Origin: Candidatus Bathyarchaeota archaeon
GTDB taxonomy: Archaea > Thermoproteota > Bathyarchaeia > Bathyarchaeales > Bathycorpusculaceae
Assembly (NCBI GenBank): GCA_026014665.1
Contig: JAOZHX010000019.1
Coordinates: 62,001 to 126,000, forward strand
Direction of reading: 5' to 3'
Length of the DNA: 64,000 nucleotides
Part shown: in pieces, positions 7,903 through 14,247 of the stretch
Position numbering within the stretch: the stretch's first letter is position 1
Layout of the letters: each line of letters starts with the position of its first letter
Program-made: the position numbers and the translations under genes
The notes under the pieces: model-generated
Told to the model about the DNA's origin: nothing
The model's database searches: none
What the model saw: the letters and a program-made list of their open reading frames with translations, nothing else

Positions 7903-8597
7903 TGTCCATTCACCACCACTTGGGAGATTTCTCCATCAAACATCTGCACAGTCCTCCTTGCCTCCCGCGCGAGATGTTGATCATGCGTAACCATGATGAT
8001 GCTGACGTTGTCCTCAGCGTTTAGCTTCTTGATTAACGATATGACTTCATTTGCCGTTTTTGAATCCACGTTACCTGTCGGCTCATCCAGTAAGAGGAAC
8101 TTGGGGTTGTTCGCCAACGCACGTGCAATGGCGACCCGCTGCTGTTGACCACCGCTGAGTTCGGCAGGTTTGTGGTTAACTCGGTCTTTTAAGCCAACTG
8201 TCTCTAGAAGTTCTATGGCACGTTTTCTTCGGTCACTTTTACCTTTGTTCGCAATAGACATGGCTAATTCAACATTATCGCGTGCATTCAAGCGGGGGAT
8301 TAGGTTGAAAAATTGGAATACAAAGCCGATTTTTAATCTTAAATTGGCAAGTTGGTTGTCGTTTAGCTTGGAAATATCGACGCCGTCAATGAGCAGTGTA
8401 CCTGATGTAGGCTTGTCTAGAGCTCCTATAAGGTTTAGCATGGTGGATTTGCCGCTGCCCGATGGACCAAGAATAGATACAAAATCGCCTGCTTCGACCC
8501 TCAGGTTTACTCCTCGGAGGGCTTCAACGGGCACTTTCCCTAGCATGTAAGTTTTTTTAACATCAATTGCTTCAACGACGGGTCTATTTTTTGACAT
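7899..8597 (-). CDS. MacB/LolD-type ABC transporter ATP-binding protein
   Basis: The protein (232 residues from the ATG at 8597; 235 from a GTG at 8606) has a complete ABC ATPase set: Walker A GPSGSGKST, the Q-loop in FVFQFFNLIPRL typical of the MacB/LolD group, signature LSGGQQQRVAIARAL, Walker B FLLLDEPTGNVD and the switch MVTHD. It is the motor of the following permease, with which it overlaps by ATGA. The ATG is favoured because GGAG lies just in front of it, though the spacing is short. A TATA-like box lies about 50 bases upstream. Confidence 0.93.
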   Translation of the reverse strand: MSKNRPVVEAIDVKKTYMLGKVPVEALRGVNLRVEAGDFVSILGPSGSGKSTMLNLIGALDKPTSGTLLIDGVDISKLNDNQLANLRLKIGFVFQFFNLIPRLNARDNVELAMSIANKGKSDRRKRAIELLETVGLKDRVNHKPAELSGGQQQRVAIARALANNPKFLLLDEPTGNVDSKTANEVISLIKKLNAEDNVSIIMVTHDQHLAREARRTVQMFDGEISQVVVNGQ

Positions 8598-8643
8598 TGT
8601 CTCCACGCGGCTTGTTTAGGTTAAAACATGGAACATTTCCCTC

Positions 8644-8654
8644 GCATATAAAGA
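8644..8654 (-). promoter_or_regulatory. TATA-like box of the MacB-type ABC operon
   Basis: On the minus strand the sequence reads CTTTATATGCG, a good archaeal TATA box. A start of transcription about 25 bases downstream would leave a leader of roughly 25 bases before the ATPase start. Confidence 0.5.
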
Positions 8655-8746
8655 ATATCGCATCATACCTATACACCAAAGGTGAATTCAAGAGATTTCG
8701 TTTCGCCACGATTCTTTCGGATAATATCACATTTTATAATTGGTCG

Positions 8747-8959
8747 CTACATGCCAACCATCCTTTTCAGCGAGGAATATACCCATAAGAAACTGTAAGC
8801 TAAACGTGACACCCAATCTTCAGGCGGCGGATAATACTTTAGGTAGGGTGGCTCAAAGGGGTTGGAGAGATCATGCCCAAACCTGTTAGCCGTGTAGAGA
8901 TAGTACCATTTCTCCAAAAGCTTACGGTCAAGCCTCTCCAGCTTGGGGCTTAAGACCAT
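8747..8959 (-). CDS. unrecognised protein, possible continuation of the upstream gene in another frame
   Basis: This 70-residue frame (MVLSPKLERLDRKLLEKWYY onward) is rich in Tyr, Trp and Leu and ends YSFLWVYSSLKRM. It overlaps the end of the preceding gene by 32 bases in a different frame, and its ATG is formed at the end of a run of seven A. There is no clear ribosome site in front of it. Either it is a coupled separate gene, or the two frames form one protein of about 270 residues joined by a frameshift at the A-run. I do not recognise a family. Confidence 0.5.
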   Translation of the reverse strand: MVLSPKLERLDRKLLEKWYYLYTANRFGHDLSNPFEPPYLKYYPPPEDWVSRLAYSFLWVYSSLKRMVGM

Positions 8960-9572
8960 TTTTTTCTTTAGGCAATAGCGGTCTTTTCAATCCAGCGAAA
9001 ACATGGTAACAATTCAACACGACCACGGTCGGTCTTTGCCCTTCAAACAGCAGTAGCTTAAGCGGTATCTCTCTGACTTGGGTGGCGTTGTTCTGCCCAG
9101 TTTTTCCTCCCCAAGGAAAAGACTCTTTGCCAGCAGTTCTATACACGATAGTCCTAAACGAGGCGGAAGAGACATCAGAGTAAACTTCAACGCCGTGCCC
9201 TCCATTCTCTATCGGACCAGTGGAAGAAATCACAACCCTATCCTTTTTCCCTGCCTGAAGGTTAAAGTGCACCTGAATCTGCTCGTAGTCATGGTCGTGG
9301 TCTTTATTCAATTCTCGCCATGAGCAATCCTGCCGCTTCCAATACACCTCATAAATGATGCACAGCTTTTGCTGAGACTTATCGACCACAAGCCGGTAAG
9401 CCACCATTTCGGGCGGTTTGGGCATGCCGCCGTAGCCTCTGGGGTCATAGAGAACGGGTATAAAATCCCTCGCCAACTCTTCACAAAAAGCCACCGAGAG
9501 ACCGCCAGCAACGAAAGTGTCCTTATCATCATACTCTAGTATGTAGTCTTTGCCTTCGATTATAACCAACAA
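8928..9572 (-). CDS. unrecognised cytosolic protein with a DHDHDYE motif
   Basis: The 214-residue protein has no signal peptide or membrane segment. It appears strand-rich. A central KDHDHDYEQIQVHFNL (about residue 90-105) followed by GGHGVEVYSDV gives clustered His and Asp residues that could bind metal; the first motif has a faint resemblance to the GHRHDWE heptad of NPP1-like proteins, but this is too weak to name a family. The C-terminus is disputed: the frame ends after KEKNGLKPQAGEA, while a second frame opens at the A7 run inside this tail. The start ATG at 9572 has no strong alternative. Confidence 0.65.
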   Translation of the reverse strand: MLVIIEGKDYILEYDDKDTFVAGGLSVAFCEELARDFIPVLYDPRGYGGMPKPPEMVAYRLVVDKSQQKLCIIYEVYWKRQDCSWRELNKDHDHDYEQIQVHFNLQAGKKDRVVISSTGPIENGGHGVEVYSDVSSASFRTIVYRTAGKESFPWGGKTGQNNATQVREIPLKLLLFEGQRPTVVVLNCYHVFAGLKRPLLPKEKNGLKPQAGEA

Positions 9573-9772
9573 CTAAACCCGTCATAATCTATGCAACTGA
9601 ATCTTTTTTAAGCCTTAAGGATTGCAGTTGCTTGCCATTAATCGGTACCTGTGAGATTCTTCAAAACAACATAGAGATGTTACAACTGCAGAACAATCAC
9701 ATACCGTTAAATCTTCCGCCTAATTGAGTTGTAGAAGGCGTTTGTTAACGGTTTTTTAACAGAGGAATCCCG

Positions 9773-10777
9773 ATGAAAGCTCAACTTCTCACACGCATAG
9801 ATAAGATTGAAAACCATCCGTTAATCTACGCAACCGTTCCGGACCCCAAACCTGAACCCGACCAAGTGCTTATAAAAGTCAAAGCCTGCGGCGTATGCTA
9901 CAGCAACCTACACATGATAGAAGGTGAACTCAAACAATTCGGCGTACCAAGCAAACTGCCAATTATCCCTGGACATGAAATCACAGGAATCATCGAAGCA
10001 GTTGGCAGCCAAGTCAAAAATTTTCAGAGCGGCGATAGAGTGGGGACGCAGGTGCTATGGAAAACTGATGGAACATGCGAGTTTTGCTTAACCGGAAGAG
10101 AAAACCTCTGCTTAAAAAGGCAGACAACAGGCGAAAACGTTGACGGAGGATACGCAGAATACTTCGTTGCACCTGAAGGATTTGTCCATCGTTTACCAGA
10201 CAACTTGGGATTCGAGGAAAGCGCTTCACTTTTTTGCCCAGGCATAACTGGCTACCATGCGGTTAAGCGTGCGAACGTACGGTTCGGGCAGAAAGTTGCA
10301 GTTATCGGCATAGGAGGCGTTGGACACATGACTTTGCAGTTTGCAAAACTTGCGGGGGCAGAAACAATCGCCGTTGACACATCAGAGGCTAAACTTAGGC
10401 TAGCGAAAGAGGTTGGCGCCGACCATGCTCTAACACCGACCGAGCTAAATGAGTTCATCGTCAGCTCTGGCAGACCTGATGTGGTAATGGTTCATGCGCC
10501 GTCCCAGAAGGCAGTTGAACAAGCATTGCGAGTTGTTAAGAGGGGCGGTGTGGTTTTGATGGGGGTTTGCGGTGATGCACCTGTAAAGTTTCCTGAAGAA
10601 TACTCGATTATGGGTAGCGTCATAGGCACAAGACAAGAAATGAATGAAACACTCAAATTAGCATCTATGGGCAAAGTTAGGGTGGACTATAATTCCTACG
10701 AGCTCAGGGACGCTGAAGATGTGCTCATTAAACTCAAGCAAGGCAACATCGTTGGGCGTGCTGTTTTAGTTCCTTAA
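9773..10777 (+). CDS. zinc-dependent alcohol dehydrogenase (MDR family)
   Basis: This is a 334-residue medium-chain dehydrogenase. The catalytic zinc site shows as CGVCYSNLH (C42) and PGHEITG (H68, E69), and the NAD(P)-binding loop as VIGIGGVGHMTLQFA near residue 176, with an acidic IAVDTSE after the second strand that favours NAD. The structural-zinc lobe has only three of four Cys: C102, C105 and C113, while the first position is Asp99 (TDGTCEFCLTGRENLC). It is probably a soluble enzyme oxidising or reducing a small alcohol/aldehyde; the substrate cannot be read. It stands alone ahead of tRNA-Gln. Confidence 0.92.
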   Translation: MKAQLLTRIDKIENHPLIYATVPDPKPEPDQVLIKVKACGVCYSNLHMIEGELKQFGVPSKLPIIPGHEITGIIEAVGSQVKNFQSGDRVGTQVLWKTDGTCEFCLTGRENLCLKRQTTGENVDGGYAEYFVAPEGFVHRLPDNLGFEESASLFCPGITGYHAVKRANVRFGQKVAVIGIGGVGHMTLQFAKLAGAETIAVDTSEAKLRLAKEVGADHALTPTELNEFIVSSGRPDVVMVHAPSQKAVEQALRVVKRGGVVLMGVCGDAPVKFPEEYSIMGSVIGTRQEMNETLKLASMGKVRVDYNSYELRDAEDVLIKLKQGNIVGRAVLVP

Positions 10778-10856
10778 ACGCTTGTCGCTCACGAAGTATT
10801 TACCCAAATAGACAACAAATCACCGTGCTGCCCCATGAAAATTAGCGTAACATTAA

Positions 10857-10868
10857 AGTAAATATTTG
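10857..10868 (+). promoter_or_regulatory. TATA-like box of tRNA-Gln
   Basis: AGTAAATATTTG is centred about 29 bases before the first base of the tRNA, the spacing expected for an archaeal tRNA promoter. Confidence 0.5.
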
Positions 10869-10890
10869 TCAAGATGTCACAGTGTCCTAA

Positions 10891-10966
10891 AGCCCGGTGG
10901 TGTAGCGGTCAAGCATAGGGGCCTCTGGAGCCCTCGACGAGAGTTCGAATCTCTCCCGGGCTACCA
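10891..10966 (+). tRNA. tRNA-Gln, anticodon CUG, CCA end encoded
   Basis: The acceptor stem AGCCCGG pairs fully with CCGGGCT at 10956-10962. The anticodon stem-loop is GGGGC-CTCTGGA-GCCCT, with anticodon CTG for glutamine, and the T arm is GAGAG-TTCGAAT-CTCTC, a perfect stem. The D arm GTGT/GCAT pairs with one or two G-U pairs. The discriminator is A at 10963 and CCA follows in the DNA. There is no room for an intron between the arms. In many archaea Gln-tRNA is made by amidation of Glu-tRNA. Confidence 0.95.
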
Positions 10967-11126
10967 CCCTCTAGAGTGTGATTTATACTTTTCAAGATGG
11001 CGAACAGGGGGCTTGCCATTTCCCCATTTTCTTTTTCTATACTCTATAGGGTTGGTAAGAGGTTTATTCGATGGAGAAATTCTCGTTTAATTTTCATAGC
11101 TTAGAGACTGTTCTGGAGGCGATTTC

Positions 11127-11420
11127 TTGAAGATTTACAGCGATGACTCTAATTTGCCTTATAAAACTACGAAGTTGAAGGCGCTTTACACTAAGAGCAA
11201 AATCGACGGCTTGTTCGCTAAGTAGGTATGAAGGATGTTTATTGGCGTTGGGATTCTGAGCAAGTGACGTTTTTGTTCAGTTCAAAATAGTTGAAGATAC
11301 TCTACGAGTTGACGCTAAAAGGAAAAGCAGCACTGCAGCTGGAACAAAAAAAGCATTGAAGAATTCCTGGAAACAGCAACCGAGGAAAAACTCAATAGGT
11401 TTATTGACCTATATCTTTAA
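11127..11420 (+). pseudogene. frameshifted remnant of an unrecognised small protein gene
   Basis: A good ribosome site (GGAGG at 11115-11119) precedes a TTG at 11127 that opens MKIYSDDSNLPYKTTKLKAL, which stops at 11225 after 32 residues. The text then goes on in a second frame from 11228 (MKDVYWRWDSEQVTFLF), in a third around 11270 (QFKIVEDTLRVDAKRK), and finally in a frame ending KLNRFIDLYL at 11420. The pieces read like consecutive parts of one protein of about 95 residues broken by at least two or three frameshifts. A 19-codon frame from 11071 (MEKFSFNFHSLETVLEAIS) overlaps the TTG start as TTGA. It lies directly behind tRNA-Gln, a usual integration target. Confidence 0.5.
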
Positions 11421-11437
11421 TTGACCGGCGACCGAGA

Positions 11438-13204
11438 TTGAAAAAAAGCTTGCTCATAGCAATCATGCTATCGATGTGTGGATTAGCCTTTCTGACAAGT
11501 CTGAATCTCGGAAAAGGTTATGAAATGGGCTTTAGTGAGATAATAAGTAAAGACACAACATGGACCAAGGCAAACAGCCCCTACACCCTCTCAGGAAACG
11601 TCCTTATAAGCAAGGGAGCAACGCTAACAATTGAAGCTGGAGTAACCGTTAACTGCAACAAAAACGTCATCCAAGTGAACGGCACATTAAAAGTACGGGG
11701 AAGCGACACCGACAAGGTAATTTTTACTTCGACAAACACGATGATATCTAGTGCCAAGGAACAGCTTGCAAATATAAATTTTGGCGATGAAAGCTTCGGC
11801 AACATAATTGAGAACGCAATTTTCCACACAATGGCATGGACCTATTACAACTGCAAAAACTCCATAATAATAAACAAAGTAACCATAAAAGACGGTGCAA
11901 CCCCCACATCCAGCGGATTTGTATCAGTCTTACCCACAATCCGAGGACCAGGATTCGCCACCATAACAAACAGTATTTTCACCAGCGGATTCCAACTCGC
12001 CATCTCCGCTGCGGTCACCAACAACACGTTCTCAGATGCCGGCATCTCCGCATCCGACGGAACATTCACAATAACAAACAACACAATAACCGGAACAAAA
12101 TCACCAGTGCAGGGCTACGGCATTTCAATCGAAAGATTCCAAAAAGCAATCATCTCAGACAATTACATTTCCAACTACGCGGAAGCATGCATAAGACTAT
12201 ATGACGGCCCAGCCTTGATCCAAAGAAACTTCCTTGAGAGCGAACCAAATAGGGCGGGCTACCCATTTTTTGGCATAGAAATTGACGGTTCCAGCCCAAT
12301 AATCCAGAACAACACTATCACAAATACCGGAATCGCAATTTGCCTACGCGACTCAGGCGTCATACTTGCCAAACCAACAATCCGAAACAACAATATTTAC
12401 AACAACAAGAATTCCAACCTTTTCCTGGGCTATCCTGAACGCCCTGGCTACAACACCTTAGACTACACTGCTGACAGTAACATAGACGCATCCAATAATT
12501 GGTGGGGAACAATAGACACGGATGCAATAAACCAATCAATACGTGACTCCAAATATAGATCAGACCTTGGTACAGTCATTTTTACTCCCTTCCTAACCGC
12601 CACAAACCCACAAGCAGTACCAGAGCCAAACGAGCTAACACCAACATTACAGCAGATTCAAGCAACAGAGTTTATACGAGCAACGAAAGAAAATGGGGAA
12701 GGCATCGATCTCACCCTCAACGGCAATCTGACAGTATTATGGAGCTCCAAAGTGAGCATAATAGAAAACTCCATTTCATCTTCAACAAATTTAAATCTCA
12801 CAATCATAGCCGACACATCGAACACCTACTTTGCAAACATAACAATACCCAAAAGCGGAATTCCTTACGGGAACACACCATCAATCTATCTCAACACCAA
12901 TCCAGTTCAGGATCAGGGCTTCACCCAAGATGAAGAAAATTACTATGTTTGGTTAACGAATCACTTCAATAACTACTTCTATGGAACCTTAACGATCGTT
13001 TTTACTCATCCTTTCTCACCCACCAACGCACTAATCATTGGAACCATCGTGGCCATACTTCTTATAGCGGCATTAGCAATCGTGATATGGAAAAAAAGAA
13101 GGCAACGCGATCATCTCTTCTTGCGCAAGTTACTTCGGGATAGCTCTGATTTAGATACTTGGCTTTGCGAGCCTCACAAAGCCGAGTCGGCTTTTCAGCG
13201 ATAG
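11438..13204 (+). CDS. secreted, membrane-anchored parallel beta-helix protein
   Basis: The 588-residue protein begins with a signal peptide (KKSLLIAIMLSMCGLAFLTS) and ends with a single membrane helix near residues 528-548 followed by an Arg/Lys-rich stop and about 40 cytoplasmic residues. The body has the right-handed beta-helix repeats of NosD/CASH-type proteins: recurring Asn-Asn-x-Ile units such as ITNNTITGTK and IIQNNTITNTG, and a loop DASNNWWGT. Such proteins are exposed on the cell surface and may bind or cut polysaccharide, or simply be structural. The start is TTG at 11438. A small gene follows immediately after the stop. Confidence 0.85.
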   Translation: MKKSLLIAIMLSMCGLAFLTSLNLGKGYEMGFSEIISKDTTWTKANSPYTLSGNVLISKGATLTIEAGVTVNCNKNVIQVNGTLKVRGSDTDKVIFTSTNTMISSAKEQLANINFGDESFGNIIENAIFHTMAWTYYNCKNSIIINKVTIKDGATPTSSGFVSVLPTIRGPGFATITNSIFTSGFQLAISAAVTNNTFSDAGISASDGTFTITNNTITGTKSPVQGYGISIERFQKAIISDNYISNYAEACIRLYDGPALIQRNFLESEPNRAGYPFFGIEIDGSSPIIQNNTITNTGIAICLRDSGVILAKPTIRNNNIYNNKNSNLFLGYPERPGYNTLDYTADSNIDASNNWWGTIDTDAINQSIRDSKYRSDLGTVIFTPFLTATNPQAVPEPNELTPTLQQIQATEFIRATKENGEGIDLTLNGNLTVLWSSKVSIIENSISSSTNLNLTIIADTSNTYFANITIPKSGIPYGNTPSIYLNTNPVQDQGFTQDEENYYVWLTNHFNNYFYGTLTIVFTHPFSPTNALIIGTIVAILLIAALAIVIWKKRRQRDHLFLRKLLRDSSDLDTWLCEPHKAESAFQR

Positions 13205-13489
13205 ATGATTTTTATTCTGAGCCTGCAAGACCTGATAGGTGAACACAAATTGGTTAATCTCGTTGATGATTGGGAAGTGCTGGAAGAGTACGCTGGCGAA
13301 AAGCAAGGCTTCTACCAGCTTTTAGGCGTGGACGGCACCATAGAAATCCGCGTTTGTGTTGGCAAGCTCGGCTTCAAAGAGTTCGAAAGCGGCAAAGACG
13401 AACTCTTAACCCGCGTACTAAACTTCTGCAAGTCCAAACGGTACATCCGCATAAGCGAAAACATCCGAGACGAACAATTCTTCAAATAA
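13205..13489 (+). CDS. small soluble protein, function unknown
   Basis: The ATG follows the beta-helix gene's stop codon without a gap, so translation is probably coupled. The 94-residue product looks like a mixed alpha/beta domain: a helix (LVNLVDDWEVLEEYAG), two strands (IEIRVCVGKLGF) and a C-terminal helix. There are no membrane segments. I do not recognise a family. Its position suggests a cytoplasmic partner of the anchored surface protein, but this rests on context only. Confidence 0.6.
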   Translation: MIFILSLQDLIGEHKLVNLVDDWEVLEEYAGEKQGFYQLLGVDGTIEIRVCVGKLGFKEFESGKDELLTRVLNFCKSKRYIRISENIRDEQFFK

Positions 13490-13503
13490 AAGGCGCGTCG
13501 GCT

Positions 13504-13770
13504 ATGGCTTCTCCCGAGGGCTCACCAGTCCACGTGCGTTACAAGGACCACGTGCTCTACAAGAACATTAAACAGCCCATAGAGGAAGCCGTAGAGCGCG
13601 AGACCATCGGCTGGCTCACCAAACAAACCGACGAAATAATGCTTATCGAGCACGACAGGACAATTCCCAACGCGCAGATTCCAAGCGGTTCAGGCAGCGG
13701 CTTACTCATCCTCAAAAGCTGCATCCTCAAAATCCATGAGCTACCATTACAAACTCAGACGGGCATTTAA
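13504..13770 (+). CDS. small protein, function unknown
   Basis: An ATG at 13504 opens 88 residues (MASPEGSPVHVRYKDHVLYK onward), ending in a strand-like GLLILKSCILKIHELPLQ. The pattern VHVRYKDHVLY, a WLTKQTDEIMLIEHDR middle and a LLILKS tail resembles short conserved hypothetical proteins I associate with uncultured archaea, but I can give no function. The same frame is open further upstream without a start that would avoid the preceding gene, so the ATG is preferred. It lies 14 bases behind the previous gene. Confidence 0.55.
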   Translation: MASPEGSPVHVRYKDHVLYKNIKQPIEEAVERETIGWLTKQTDEIMLIEHDRTIPNAQIPSGSGSGLLILKSCILKIHELPLQTQTGI

Positions 13771-13858
13771 ATTCCCAAGAAACGAAAGATAAAGCTGAGT
13801 ATGCGCTTCAGCCAACGAAGCGGAAAACTCAATCAAACACCAGCCAAGAGCAAACGCG

Positions 13859-14068
13859 TTGCAGGCAGTGACCATAACCACAGCCCCCTCGGAAAAAACT
13901 CAAAAGCCCAATAGCGCTATCGCTTCCAGAACCCTTAGCCAGACCAAACGCAACCGTTATCAGCCGCGAACAACAGAAGAACGCCAAGTACACCAGCTCA
14001 GCATAGCCCTAAAAAACGAGCTACTGAAAGAAATCCGAGGAGAAACACATGCAGCAACAAAACAGTAA
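13859..14068 (+). CDS. possible small basic protein
   Basis: The frame from a TTG at 13859 gives 69 residues, basic and polar, with a helical end (QLSIALKNELLKEIRGETHA). The start is uncertain and the first half reads as low complexity; an overlapping frame from 13801 gives another 37 residues. The best argument for translation is that its end overlaps a well-placed ribosome site and start of the next mini-gene. Confidence 0.3.
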   Translation: MQAVTITTAPSEKTQKPNSAIASRTLSQTKRNRYQPRTTEERQVHQLSIALKNELLKEIRGETHAATKQ

Positions 14069-14156
14069 AAAGTATAAATGTAACCCAAGAGCCTGGGCTT
14101 TCCCAGGCTACTTCAGCCTAGACCAAATTTATTCATCATATTTTAAAGAAAAATAG
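14049..14156 (+). CDS. 35-residue protein, function unknown
   Basis: An ATG at 14049 has a strong ribosome site, GAGGAG, 6-7 bases upstream and opens a frame of 35 residues, MQQQNSKKYKCNPRAWAFPG followed by YFSLDQIYSSYFKEK. It overlaps the preceding frame by 20 bases. The DNA for residues 14-20 contains a perfect hairpin (AGCCTGGG, loop CTTT, CCCAGGCT at 14090-14109). The product is aromatic and basic; no family is recognised. Confidence 0.4.
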   Translation: MQQQNSKKYKCNPRAWAFPGYFSLDQIYSSYFKEK

Positions 14157-14247
14157 CAAAATCATGGCACGTGACAATAGCTATCAGAAAAACTAAACAT
14201 CGAATCAGCTCTGAGGATGGAAACTTGCTAAGAGCAACGCAGTTGTG

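Noticed and set aside
10866-11090. 74-codon frame running through tRNA-Gln
   Set aside because: It covers the tRNA structure itself and uses no ribosome site.
14090-14109. Perfect hairpin as a transcription terminator
   Set aside because: No T-run follows, and the hairpin lies inside a small frame with a strong ribosome site, so a terminator reading is not favoured.
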